A stretch of 64,000 nucleotides of DNA from Rhexocercosporidium sp. MPI-PUGE-AT-0058. Its lineage: Eukaryota; Ascomycota; Leotiomycetes; Helotiales. This document shows, one piece after another, positions 34,678-46,200 of this stretch. The stretch is from contig JAGTJL010000018.1 of NCBI GenBank assembly GCA_020746875.1, positions 806,001 through 870,000 on the forward strand. Direction: 5' to 3'. How positions within the stretch are numbered: position 1 is the stretch's first letter; every line of letters starts with the position of its first letter. Both the position numbers and the translations under genes were made by a program. A model generated the notes under the pieces. It was not told where the DNA came from, did not search any database, and saw nothing but the letters and a program-made list of their open reading frames with translations.

Positions 34678-36177
34678 CTATTCGGTCTTGAAGGCGATCG
34701 TATTGAGGCATGATGGAAATCCTCTAGCAGTCAGTTTGGGCTCTCCGCTTGAGCAAGCCGGGTTCCCCTCCAAAGCGGATAGGGTATGAATCCGAAGAGA
34801 GCCATGGCAGATTTTGCTCCATAGCTACACACCGAATTTTGAGCAATATCCCTCCGGAAGCAATGAATATCCATTCCGAGGATGACAAAGGAGAGGAGGA
34901 TCGGTCAAATATCGTGAGGGTTCGAGATAATGGGAGGCAAATATAGGCATTGCGGCCTAATAAAGCTGTGGGAATACCCAGAGTGTTAGCGGGAATGTGG
35001 TAAATGCAAGTAGTTTCTTTTTGGAGAAAAGATACAAGGACCTAACAGTTCTGATATACTGATTTAGGTCTATGGAATAATCACACTGCAACTCTAGCGT
35101 ACTGACGCTCGAGGGCCATACAAACATGGTTATCTCAGTAGCCTTCACACGTGATAGCACGCAGGTCGCATCTGACTCTAGTGATAAGACAGTACTGCTC
35201 TAGGATTCTATAACAGGAGCTCCACTTCAGACGCCTAAGGGTTTTACAAACTAGGTCAGGTCCGTGACTTTCTCACATAACAGTACACAGGTCGTATCTG
35301 GCTCAGACGACAAGCCAGTGCAATTCTGAGACGTCGCTTGTAATCCTTTTTTACCAATAGGATCAGGCTAGCAATAAGGCCCCTCATCACAAGGAGGGCT
35401 GGGGCAGAACATCAGACTAGAGATCGTGCCATCGCAACGATGTAATCGACCGAGACGCATGTCGATGGCCAACCCCAACCCCCCGGATTTCATTGCCCCA
35501 CCCATTTTGGGGGTGTCGATGCGCCGCATTACGGATGATATGCAAGACAAGTGCAACGTCAGTGCCAACGCCATTACGACAGGGGATGTTTTCTTTTTGG
35601 AGGGGTTGGCTAGCGTAATCCACATCCAATCGCGGAGAAAAGGGAGGCGTGGGCACGAATCGCACCGGCATCAAATGAAAACATTGAACTTGAACTTTGT
35701 CTTGACTAGGACTAGGTTGATTGTATTAGACGTGCATTCGCCTCGTACTCGGCGTGGGACATTCGCACACATTTCTGGGGTGAGTGCAGAGATGACATTT
35801 CATCACTGCTAATCAATTCTGTGGGTAATCATAACCGTTTTTGGGAGGAAGAAGGGGGTGTTCAGGTAGTTGCATATATATAAAGTTTGAGGGAAGGGGA
35901 AGTGGAAGGGAAAGTGGTGAGAGTGTGCATTGATTTTCAAGGTCTGTATTGATCGAGCGTGAAACTTCGAACTTTGGAACTGAAGTAAGAATGCAGCAAT
36001 GAAACTGAATATTCTGGTATCTTGGATTGAAATGATCTGCGCCCCCAACTTTCCCTGTAAGTCGTAAAACTGGATGGTACCCAACAGGAACAGCACATGG
36101 AAGTGTTCTCCATCTTTACCAGAAACGACAACTCCACCACAGGAAGAATGTCTGCCCTGCTGCAGGAGGACAATCCC
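34678..36177. other. Intergenic; imperfect direct repeat, no gene
   Basis: No gene is supported. A segment near 35155-35205 (CACGCAGGTCGCATCTGACT) is repeated with divergence near 35285-35335 (CACAGGTCGTATCTGGCT), about 130 bp apart. Open frames of 80-128 codons at 35368-35812 are overlapping on both strands and have no recognisable domain. Confidence 0.4.
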
Positions 36178-36442
36178 TTGTCTCGCTTGTCTTGAGGCAT
36201 ATGCTTAAATCTGCACATGCTCAAATTCAAGAAGGTCATATTCCCACCCCCTTCCCGGCGCTTGTCTCGGGGGCATATGCCTAAATCTGCGTATGCCCAA
36301 AATGAAGAAGGTCGTACGGAAGGTACCTTCCGTACCCTCCACCCCTTCCCGACGCTTGTCTCGCTTGTTTTGGGATATATGCTTACATCTGCGTATGCCT
36401 GAAATCAAGGAGGTCGTACCCCCACACTCTTCCCGGCACTTG
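36178..36442. repeat. Tandem array of about 85-95-bp units
   Basis: Three imperfect units share the order CTTGTCTCG, GGCATATGC, AAATCTGCGTATGC, AAGAAGGTCGTA and CCCTTCCCGGCGC. A fourth unit is partial. In the second unit a perfect 22-bp palindrome centred on GGTACC (36313-36334) extends GTACGGAAGGT and its complement. Short open frames across it are by-products of the repeats. Confidence 0.75.
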
Positions 36443-37693
36443 AGTGCGCAAAAGCCTGCAATTCCACTCCACCCCTCCCAGTGCTTATCAAAGTTCCCTT
36501 CATTTTCAAAGAGGAGCTGGAACTAATAGGCGTGCAGATCTCTCAGTCTGGTTCCTGAAAGTTGATAACGGCTGGGCTGGGTAAAGAAAACCGACCCCGC
36601 TCTAAGGAAATGAAAGCAGCTGTCGAGATGCCGTGCTCCTTTGCTTGTGATACGGCATCCATGGCATCATTTTTCTTGTGTCTCCTGTCTTCCGTTGTCT
36701 TACTGAGCTGCGTGGTGTCAACATGGTGTGGTTGGACAAGCAATGGTGTTATGCATTCAGCCTCAAGTGAAGGCAGTGGAGCACCAACAGTCAGAATGGA
36801 GAAGCTCCTCTAATAAAAGCTCTTTTTGCTACATCCCACTTATGTTAATAACAGGATTTGGATGTTAATATTCAAAAACCTCGGGCCTGGGTACCCCTCG
36901 CTTTGTAAGTATGTAGTAAGACATTCTGTCAAGTAATTTTGCAGTGCTTTGAGTCTTGATTGTTATCCTGGTCCGCAATTCGGCGGGCCTCCGGGTGGAC
37001 TGATCTGCATACGCGCTTCACAGACCCTTTCGTGCATACACAACCTGGTCAAGGTAGTAGCAGAAATTCGTAATAGCTCTTCAAGTAACGGTTCTTCCTG
37101 CCGGTCTTATCTTGAATCAATTATAATAATGGAGTCAAGAAAGGAGAAGCTTGTGCCGACACGAAAGTATGGAAGTACTTAGCGGTTTGGATAAAGGGGA
37201 CGTCCAGGTCAATCCTAGCTTCCAGCTTAACTTTACTATCGGTACCTAGCCTTGGTGTTGAGCACTTTATTCCCAGCAGCCGAACTTTACCTTAAATTCA
37301 TCATCCTCCTTCGCATTGTCGAACTGATCTCCCAAACTTCCCTGTTATTCCTATTCTCGATCCTCTTGAACCTGCTCCCACTTTCACACCGATTACTTGC
37401 AATCAATCATTCCGAGGTCATCGTATCCAAACCCACAGGACCCAGAGCCCAGACTCCTCCTCAGCCACAGCAGCCCACCACCAACCGCGGCATCATATCC
37501 ATAACTTTACAGCTGTAAAGAACCGGCAATTTTAATGGAGCTCCGTTTTGTTATATTAAGGCTAGCTACTAAACCAGAGACCCGCCTATATTGCAAACTC
37601 GAAAAATAAATAAGCTGATACAGGAATGCCGAGTTCTAATATTACGTAATATATATATATATATATATAGTTTTGCGAAAACGAGCGAAGACG
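36443..37693. other. Intergenic; TA microsatellite, no gene seen
   Basis: Composition is normal up to about 37550 and then turns AT-rich. Open frames at 36562, 36949 and 37252 show no recognisable domain. A (TA)n run lies at about 37649-37668. This is the right border of the intact gene island. Confidence 0.4.
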
Positions 37694-38009
37694 AGGGATT
37701 TAAGGACTAAGGATTTAAGGATAAGGGATTTAGGGATTAAGGATTTAGAAACATAGATTTCGGGACAAGGAATTTCGGGATAAGGAATTTAGGGACAAGG
37801 AATTTAGGGATAAGGGATCTACGGACTAGGGATTTAGGGACAATGATTTCGGGATAATAGATTTAGGGATAATAGATTTAGGGATAATAGATTTAAGGAT
37901 AAGGAATTTAGGAATAAGGGGATTTAAAGACAAATAATTTAAGGACAAGGGACATAAGGACAAGGGATTTAGGGACAAAGGAGTTTAAGGACACCAAGTT
38001 TTAGGGACT
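37694..38009. repeat. 15-bp minisatellite resembling TTTAGGGATAAGGA
   Basis: About 21 imperfect 15-bp units of the type GGATTTAGGGACAA or AATTTAGGGATAAGG run head to tail. Many contain TTTAGGG, the plant-type telomere hexamer plus T, but spacing is 15 bp and units drift, so it is an interstitial minisatellite and not a telomere. It sits at the switch from the intact island to RIPed DNA. Confidence 0.8.
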
Positions 38010-38495
38010 AACCTCTATTATACATCATCAGCCAGGTTAAACAGAGGGTCGAATAGCTTTTGGCTATATTTTTCGAATAGAGTTCATTCGGATAAAAAGT
38101 AGAGCAGTAATAATATTATAAGAGAGGCCGTGGGGTATTAAATTGTAAAGAGCCTTAGAAGGGACATTGCCTTCCCTTCGTAGAAGAGTTCAACGTTAAG
38201 AAAACTTGCATTACTCCGAAGCTATAAGATTTAACTTTATATTTCCTAAGAAAAACTTAATAATATATCCTAAAACAACTTAAAGCCTTTCACGCGAGTT
38301 CCAAGCGAGCCCCTGAATAAGAGGTAAATTTGGCGAAAATACGTCTATTAAGATAATAAGAATATACTTAAACTTCAGATCTTAATGTGTATTCCACCGA
38401 AAGCGAAAGAGAAACTGCTGTGTTATACTAATTCCGTTTATTCTACTTTTAAGCCCCAATCGGAAATGGCTACTTCACCGACTCCGCCTCCGACG
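38010..38495. other. AT-rich spacer, no gene
   Basis: Nothing recognisable is present; this is the 3' flank of the phosphoenolpyruvate-mutase-like pseudogene. Confidence 0.4.
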
Positions 38496-39290
38496 TCACT
38501 TAAACTTTGTTGTTCTTGATATCCACTTATCGCCTTATAATTTGAACACCTTAAAGACTCTAATTATCTCACCTTTAATACCTATTATGCTACTATCTCT
38601 TAAGATTTATTAAAAGACATGTCGCATTACAACAACTGAAGCTCGAATCGCATAATTGCTATAAATAATCAAGCTCACCTTATTCAATTCGCTTATCTTA
38701 GCAAACGATAGCTGTGGATAGCTTGTCGGTATAATGGCTAAAAGCACTTTCTTAGGCTAAGCCCGACAAAAGGACAAGATCTCTTCTATTATCTTTTTCT
38801 TATTATAGATTAGGATCGCATTTATACTAGCTTTAATATATATTATGCCTTTCTTTAAAGCTTCTTCCTCGCTTAAGTCTATAATTTATGCTTTAGTGTA
38901 TATAATAACTAACATAGAGTTCGTTATTACGGCAACGGTAATCTTATCCTAAAACTCCTCGATCGATACTTAATTTCTAACGGCCGTTAGGTCGCAGACT
39001 GCTGTCTTCCGCAACGTCTTGTCTTCGATTACGGCTGTCGTAGCACTTACTGCTTTGTAATATGGAACGATATATGTCACATTAATAGCATTACGGAAAC
39101 TGGTGTCCAAGTCTGCGATAAGTGGGATGTTAGTACTATGAACCCCGGCCATAGATCGTGTTATCTCGAGATGTGTGTCTATAGGTAAGATATTTGCATC
39201 GGGCGCTGCATATAATGCTGCGAGTTCGAAACCGCTTACCCATACTGCATCGAAGCCTCCTTCTGCCGCCAGTTTTGCGCTAAGTTACGT
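38496..39290 (-). pseudogene. Phosphoenolpyruvate mutase / isocitrate-lyase family pseudogene
   Basis: This family rearranges phosphoenolpyruvate to phosphonopyruvate or cleaves related 2-hydroxy acids. From about 39290 the minus frame reads AKLAAEGGFDAVWVSGFELA, then PDANILPIDTHLEITRSM, IPLIADLDTSFRNAINV (metal-binding DxD block), AVIEDK, then TAA and TAG stops. After these come SEEEALKKGI, AILIYNKKKIIEEILSF, IPTSYPQLSF and ELNKVSLIIYSNYAIRA, ending near TGA 38496. The family's catalytic Glu-Asp-Lys block is present. The upstream half is almost clean, while the downstream half is AT-rich and full of RIP-type stops. An upstream open frame (39280-39507) probably holds a frameshifted N-terminus. 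Confidence 0.75.
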
Positions 39291-39606
39291 GGTTGGGAAT
39301 GGCGTAGATTAAGGTATTAATACCCTCCTTGCTAACGTGGCCGTATATACGCAGTTTCAGGGCTGTAGTTTTTAATATACGCATTTTTACTCCCCGAAGC
39401 AACTGCGCTAGCAAGGGGGGAGAAATAGCTGTGAAGCTAGAACGCAAAAGCATACCACCAGGCCAATAAGGCCGGGTTCCAATTCTTTTAATTTGATAGA
39501 TACACACAATAGCTCTTTAGGCATACCCACTCACAGGGGGTGTCGATACCCCATTATTTATTACGAGGCCACGTTGCTTGCTTACGTCACAATGTGCCGC
39601 CGCATC
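39291..39606. other. Possible frameshifted 5' part of the mutase-like gene
   Basis: A minus-strand open frame (39507-39280) ends four codons before the mutase frame begins, but in a different phase. It contains LRIYGHVSKEGINTLIYAIP, which could align loosely to the N-terminal region of the family. I cannot confirm this without a search. Confidence 0.3.
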
Positions 39607-39608
39607 TA

Positions 39609-39750
39609 CAGTAAGGTGCCATAGGTATTTGCACCCCCCCCTTGCTATAAGTAGCCAATCAAGTCTATCAAACTGCCAAACAAGGACTGTCACTGGTTGA
39701 GAAAAGTGGGATTTGCAAGGGGGGGTGCAAATACCTATGGCACCTTACTG
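39609..39750. mobile_element. 142-bp MITE with 36-37-bp inverted repeats
   Basis: The inverted ends CAGTAAGGTGCCATAGGTAT and so on (39609-39645) and the exact complement (39715-39750) flank a 69-bp non-coding core. TA duplications lie at 39607-39608 and 39751-39752. A CAGT start with TA duplication is typical of Tc1/mariner-derived miniature elements. The copy shows almost no arm divergence (eight versus seven C/G in the homopolymer), so it is young and un-RIPed. Confidence 0.85.
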
Positions 39751-40012
39751 TATATTTTGAAAACAAAGCTCACGAACAAATGCCCGAGCAGGCCCTTCCA
39801 GAGAAAAAGGCGGTGTACCAGGCCGTCCAGGATATCTTTACCGGCAAAAACGCAGCTGTTTGCAGGCCAAAGGCAATTCACAGGCTCATCGAACAGCATA
39901 ACAATAAAGAGCTGCTAGCGCAGCTGCTCCAGTAGCACAGTCTCGATAATGTCGCCACCGTCACGAAAAAACTCATCGAGGAAAACGTTTTTGAAGCCAG
40001 TACTTTTGGCTA
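39751..40012 (+). other. Fragment of an unidentified coding frame
   Basis: After the MITE a plus frame of normal composition reads about 85 codons with one TAG. Parts include PEQALPEKKAVYQAVQDIFT and KAIHRLIEQHNNKELLAQLL. It begins at the MITE border and ends where an LTR remnant begins. The helical, charged character suggests real protein, possibly the tail of a transposon-borne ORF, but I recognise no family. Confidence 0.35.
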
Positions 40013-40146
40013 GGTCGCTAGAAGAGCTCCCTCTTATAAAAAGCTCTCCTTTTCTCCTTGTCTTTTCTTCTTGATTCTGAGCGTAGCTTTAAGTCCAAAT
40101 ACAAAGCTATCTCTTGCACCGTATCAACCTTTGGCCAGCCGTAACA
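40013..40146 (-). repeat. Partial LTR related to the 42992-56482 Gypsy element
   Basis: Bases from about 40013 to GTAACA at 40146 match the reverse complement of the first half of the 42992-43246 LTR. Examples are CTCCCTCTTATAAAAAG, TTTTCTTCTTGATTCTGAGC and GCCAGCCGTAACA. It is more GC-rich than either full LTR, so it is less RIPed. The rest of the LTR and any internal sequence are missing. Confidence 0.75.
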
Positions 40147-41639
40147 AGTAAAGCTTTAAAAGTTAACGTGTTAAGTAGAGTATATAGAGAGCTGTTATGC
40201 CGTGGTAACGTACGTGCTATACGTGTTTAGCAAAGAGAGTTGGTGACTAAGTCGTCCGCAAATCGTGGAGTTGAGTCCTTAGCGGAAGGAAATGATTTTA
40301 GAGTAGTCCGGCTAGGCCTAGCATCGAGCTTCGTAAAGGAGGCGTTCAAAACGCGTTATATATATTGACAAAGAATTTATACCTTACGTACACTTTAAAA
40401 GCTTATCCTCTGCCTTTTACACCTTTATAAGGGAGTCGTATGCTTGTGCGAGCTAGTTAAGGATCGTCTGGTAGTCCTAGGTTTCGGTGGATTTAGCTAT
40501 TACTAACTAAAGCAAGACGAGAAATTGAGCTTGCGATTCTAAGTTAAAATAGACATAATAAAATTACGTAATAGAATTACTAATTGTTTTGCCGTCGATA
40601 AGAAGTTTAGCTTTAATTAAAGGTAGCTAAGTGTCTTACTTAATAATATTACTACTGAATTTCTCTAGCTTAGAAAGGCATGGTTTTGGCCGAGAGGTCG
40701 TTATTTAACGGGCAAAGAGAGTCTTTACTTATTCCGTAAGAAATTAGACCTACTATTATAATTGTTTAAGTTATTATGCCGGAGTCAACATCGTGGAAAA
40801 AAAGTCGGAAATGTGAATAAGGGTAAAAATTAAAATAATAACGGAATACCGATAAGGCAAAACGAAGAATTAAGCAAAACCGTAACATAACGTAGCGTAT
40901 CGTACTATAACGTAACGTACTACAGCGCTCAGCTAGGGAATTAATTCTAATATAATGGTTTGACTTAAAAGAATTAATTAAAGAGCTAATTAATAAGTGC
41001 GGGAGAGCCCCTTTATATACATAGGTTATGTGACGTAACGCTAATGCGGTGCAGTCGTCACACTTAATTAATAAAATAAAAATTGATTTAATAGGAAGTT
41101 GTAATTTAGAATTCAATTATTTTAAGGGAGCGAAATGAGAGTATACGGACTTATCCCGAACTCTGTGTATATATTAATAATACTTATATATTTAAATAAG
41201 TCGCATTTTATAGCCACTTTTGAATACTCTAAGACTTTCTTATTAGAAATTTATGTTTTGTATTATTACCTTTATGCGTAATTTATAAAAAGACCTTTAA
41301 AGACTTCCTTAAAGAAATCACTTCTTCCCGTATTTAAACCTTAATTAATAAATATGCCTATTAAGGAGTAATAAATATTAATTACTTTAGACTTATAACG
41401 TGTCCTATATTATTATAATTACTGCCTTAAACGGAAATGTAATAAGTGTAATTAACAAAAGGTTATAAGAATTAAGCCGTTAACTAATTTAAATCCCCCG
41501 CCGAGTTCTCGCTAATTTACAATAAAACGTCTTTATAATATAGCTCTAAGACACGGCATAATAACGTCTTTACTCTTTTATTATATTAATAATCTAGTCT
41601 AACGCTTTTATTTTAACCGCTATATTAAGAAAACAATTA
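40147..41639. other. AT-rich relic DNA, no gene identified
   Basis: A minus open frame at 40766-41116 has no recognisable domain. Short GC-richer pockets (40200-40340) suggest a decayed gene or element, but no motif order could be read. Confidence 0.4.
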
Positions 41640-42991
41640 ACTTACGCCCTTAGCTCGACCTGTTTATTTTATATTTTATCCCTCGGAGCATCTTCCGGTA
41701 ACTTATAATAAACTCTTAGTCTGCGTGTGCGCTATCGTAAAGACCCAAGAACTACCGAGATAATACTTATCCGTTCGGCCATATCCTTATTATAATCTAT
41801 TATTAAGATGCGCGCAATATCTATTATCGATAATACAATGCCCGTCCACGTCTCGGTGACAAGTCTCTTCGAAATATCGCTGTTTCCTATTATAATACTT
41901 AAATCCAGCGTTAAATCCAGGCGTATATATACCTTGCCTGGCTGTCCACAGTCGACTGGGAAGGCCTAGAAGAAGTCGCCCTCGAGACCGGATCGCGAGT
42001 GGCCTTTTGTTTTTTTAAAAGGCACAAAATATAGTTCGTGCTCGGCGTTATCTCGAAGGATAGCAGGTTTATTACGCCGAAAACCCTATGGTCGACTAGA
42101 GTCCTCGATCCGAAGCTCGACCGTCCATGCGTCGATGTGAATGTACGGGGTAAGACGGAACGAATATGCCGCTTAGAAAGCAGCGAACTCCGAGACCTCG
42201 GCAGGGAACGGAATCATTGCGCCGTCGTGCTTTTACACCGAGACAAAGAAACTACGTGACTAACAGGATTTTGTCAGCGCCTTTTCTTTATCTATAATAG
42301 CAGTCTTAGTATTTATATTTAGTAAATAAAAGACCGAGAAATGCTACCCTGTCCACGACTAACTTAAAAACCCTTCACGCCTTTTTGTAAAAAGTCGTAT
42401 TCCTTAGCTTAAGCCGTTAATAAAGGCAATTAAAGCATTAAACCTCTTTATCACTTTCTCGTTCGTGAGCAACGGCACGCCTTAAAAATGATAAAGCGGC
42501 TTAAGCATTTATATAAAATGCTCTAAAATCCCTAAGAAAGCATTTAACTTATTACTTTTAAACGTGAGTTTATAATGGCTATAATTTTTAATATATTACA
42601 CTATGTGTTCGACGGACATGTTATTATTTATATAAGAAAACGTATTATTAGGCGCGTAGCGGTAATAGCGTAACGAGGGCTCCTCGTCGAGATGCTCCGA
42701 ACACCATATATTATTATATTTAAAGTAAATACCGAAATCGGTAAAAAAGACGCGCTTTTAAGAAAATATCGCCTCTTAAAACGTCCAGGCCCTCTCGATC
42801 CAATGCAAATTCGTAATATGCCGAGCGTAGTGCTTTCTTATTAAGAACACTTTAATAAGCGTAATTCCTTTGAAAATAATATATAGTGCCATCTTCTTAC
42901 GACTACGTAATTTAATACTAGGTAAGCCATAAGTGGGATCGAGGCCCGCTACCGTATATATAGTAAAATATAACAGTTTATATACTTTGTC
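41640..42991 (-). pseudogene. HET-domain gene, 3' part (continues from 56483)
   Basis: Downstream half of the RIPed HET gene. Reading the minus strand from 42991 gives DKVYKLLYFTIYTVAGLDPT, YGLPSI, then NLHWIERAWTF and EAIFS-KRVFFTDFG, the conserved RAWTFQE and fungal HET block. KLNAFLGILEHF, an FINGLS-GIRLF segment, and a GFLS-SWTG-HF block corresponding to the family's GFPSWSWAGW come next, followed by about 200 C-terminal residues to about 41640. Most lost Gln and Trp codons are now TAA or TAG, which is C-to-T or G-to-A change. The joint with 56483 is exact: the codon split by the Gypsy insertion is restored when one copy of the 5-bp duplication is removed. Confidence 0.85.
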
Positions 42992-43246
42992 TGTTACGGC
43001 TGGCTAGAGGTTAATACGGTGTAAGAGATAGCTTTATATTTGGGCCTAAAGTTACGCTCAGAATCAAGAAGAAAAGATAAGGAAAAAAGGAGAGTTTTTT
43101 ATAAGAGGGAGCTTTAGTATAAATATATAAAAGGTTCTTCTAGCCTTTCCCAATTAGGCCTAGCGCTATAGTTGCCATATTAAGGCAATACTACGAGCGA
43201 TGCCGAGCTCGTTTAATTAGAATACGAGGCTTAGGGAATCGTAACA
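42992..43246 (-). repeat. 3' LTR of the outer Gypsy element
   Basis: Begins TGTTACGGCTGGCTAGAGG and ends GGGAATCGTAACA in plus coordinates. It has the same 255-bp length as its partner, with differences that are transitions. Confidence 0.92.
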
Positions 43247-46200
43247 TTACCTCCCTCTCCCGAAAAACTGCGTCCTTATAGTTGCCGTTATAATAGTGTC
43301 GTCTTTTAAGTCGTTATAGTCGTCGACACTAGTATTATATGCTTTTAATTATTAAGGTAATGTCCTTAGAGGTCCTTTAACCGTTTTATTATTAAAGTGG
43401 AAGTTCTTAATTATATAAGGTATAGTTATAATATTTGAGCACGGATACTATTGTAAGTCCTCGTCGGCGCCTAACTACTTAATGCGGTAAAAGAGTTTAT
43501 TTTTTATGACTTTAAAGCCTAATATAGCCTTAATTTCCTATTCGTTTTGGTTTAATAAGAGTTGAATTGACTCCGGCGTTTGTTTTACTTGTTTTGACAA
43601 GGGGTTATTAACGTACTTTTGTAGCGAATAGACGTGAAATACAGGGTATATAATTTAATCTGTCGGTAGCTTTACTTTTCAATTCTTTCCTTCCTTTAAG
43701 AGTACTTTAACTAGGTCATATTATTTGTCGAAGAGTTTTTTTAAAGGACGGTCGACATTTTAGTTTTAAGTATCGACTAATATTAAGTTATTAACGTCTT
43801 AATTAATAGCGCGTCGACTATAATTAGCTAGACGTTTTATTTTCTTTTATTAAGCCTTTAGCGACGATTATGTAACTTTTATAACTTCTTTTATACGTGA
43901 GGCGACTTATAAAGCTTTTTTACGGTTAAGTTTTTTTATTGCCGTAATCGGTGGTTTTAAGTTTATTAAGTCTTAAGAAGTTCTTGGTTTTACGCCGTTA
44001 AATAGTTAAAAAGGCGTGAGGTTATTAAAAGACTTGTGAGGTAAGGTAAGTTGCGCGATATTTATAATAAATAAGAAGTTATTTTAATTATTTTAATAAT
44101 AATAGTAAAAGGGGCGGAGCCGTTATTTAATATATTAATTTATTACCTTAGTCTGGCCGTCGACATTAAGGTTATATGTTGTCGTTAGCTTTATTTTAGT
44201 GTCGAGTATACGGTAATATTCTTTTTAAAAAGAGGAAACGAATTGCGGACCTTAGTTTAAGATAATAGACTTTAGTATGTCGAAATGGCGAGTCTAATAA
44301 ACGAGGAAGAGGGTAGTTATGCCTTTAGCGGTAATTGTGTTATTATAAAGTATTAAGACCGGTTTTTTAAATAGGCGGTTAATAATAATTATAGCGAAGT
44401 TGTAACCGCTCTTATTTAATAATAACTTCGTAAAATCTATCGTAAGGTGTTGATACGGCCGAGCGGGAATAGGTAAGGGGTGTAAAAAACTAGGTGTTTT
44501 GTCTTTTTTAGCCTTTTATTTAAAATAATTGTAATTTATTATATAACGGCCTACGTTTATAAAGAGGCCATTTTAGTAGTATTTACGGCTTAATATAACC
44601 TTTATTTTTCTAATTTCGGCATAAGCGATTGAGGGTTATAAGTGTATATAACGTAATAACGACGTGTAAAGCTCTGGCGGTTTTATAGGCACTTTTAAAC
44701 GGCCTTAAAAAAGAAGCTTGTTATTTAATAATTCGTAATTTAAGTCGTTTTCGCGGGCTTTTTATTGAAGAGGCTTTAATAAAAGAGACTTTTTATTAAT
44801 TATGAGTACTTAATTTATTACGTTATATTTAGCGATATTATATATAACTATAAAGTTAAGGTCTAGCTCTTCCGCGGCAGGTGCTTCCGGGTCGATTAAC
44901 ACGTGATTTTATTTTAAAGCTTACTCTGCCTCTTAATTTAATTCTTGGTTTAGCTTTTGGTTTTCCTTTTAGTTTACCTCTTGGTCTACCTCTTAATTTA
45001 CTTTTACGGGGGCCAAAGAGACAGCTAAAGTGGCGGCCATACGACTACTTTATATACACCGCTTTATAATTTTTAATTAGGCATTTTGTGCCGTTGTCGA
45101 ACGAAGAATAATTCCGTAAGAAAGAGGTGTGTTTAAATACTTTAGTTAAGCGGCTTTGGCTAAAGGACGTTTTTTTCTTAAAGGTATTTTATTTATTAAT
45201 TTAACTATTCGTTTAAGAAACCACGCCTAATATATTTCTCGATTAGGTAGTCGCGACGGCTTAAAGGAGTCGACGACTACTAGCTAGAGGTTAGCGGTGA
45301 CTAAAGGGTTAATCTTATTGTCCGTAATAAGTTACTAATTACAAATAGCTTACTTACGAGCCTCCGTTATCGTAAGGTTTTAATCTCTTTAAAAGAAAAT
45401 ATTAATAAAAGTATTAATAGTCTTAATATAATATATAATTATAAAATGGAATTCTGCGAAGAACTCGGCTTAACGTGCTTATTTAGCCGTAAGATTCTTA
45501 ATAATTATAAAGTACTTTAAGACTCGGTAATCCGTATATACGTATACGTTCTTTTAAGTATTTAATAATTTCGGGCGGTATTATTTAAATAATTAAAAGA
45601 TTGCTAATATCTCTTTATCGTAGATTAAGTAATTAAGCTCGAGATTTATTATAATCTTAAAAAAGTAATTTATAAGGTAGAAAATACTGTTTTTTTAAAG
45701 TTAAGATAATACGTTAGTAACGACTCCGTTAAAAGAGTCGGTTTTTAGCCGCGTTTACTTTACTAGATTATAATAGTAAAAGACTAGTATAAATTGGAGG
45801 GCTTCTCGGAGAGTTTTTCACGCGTTTTTGCAGGCGTTGTCGAAGTTAAAGGGCACGTCTTTCCCGGTAAGCATTATAAGGGGTCGAGTAATGCGATTAT
45901 AGTCTTTAATAAACCGGCGGTAGAAATTATAAAACCTAAAATAGCTTTATATATTACGTACGTTGCTAGCGTATTTTTAATCTTTAATTACGTTAATCTT
46001 TTCTAAGTTTACTTTTATATTATTAACGTTAATAATAAAACTTAAGAATTTCGTTTTTTATACGTTATACTCGGACTTTTTAATATCGGCTTATAATCCG
46101 TACGCTTATAGTATTATTATTACTTTTTTAATATAAACCTTATATTTTTTAAAAGTTATTAAATATATAAAGATATTATTTATATAAGTCGCGTAAAAGT

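Noticed and set aside
37694..38009. Internal telomere
   Set aside because: Units are 15 bp, degenerate and lack a perfect TTAGGG array; no subtelomeric helicase or chromosome end is present.
39697..39918. Open frame running out of the MITE into flanking DNA
   Set aside because: It starts inside the MITE right arm. The more coherent frame in the flank is in another phase.
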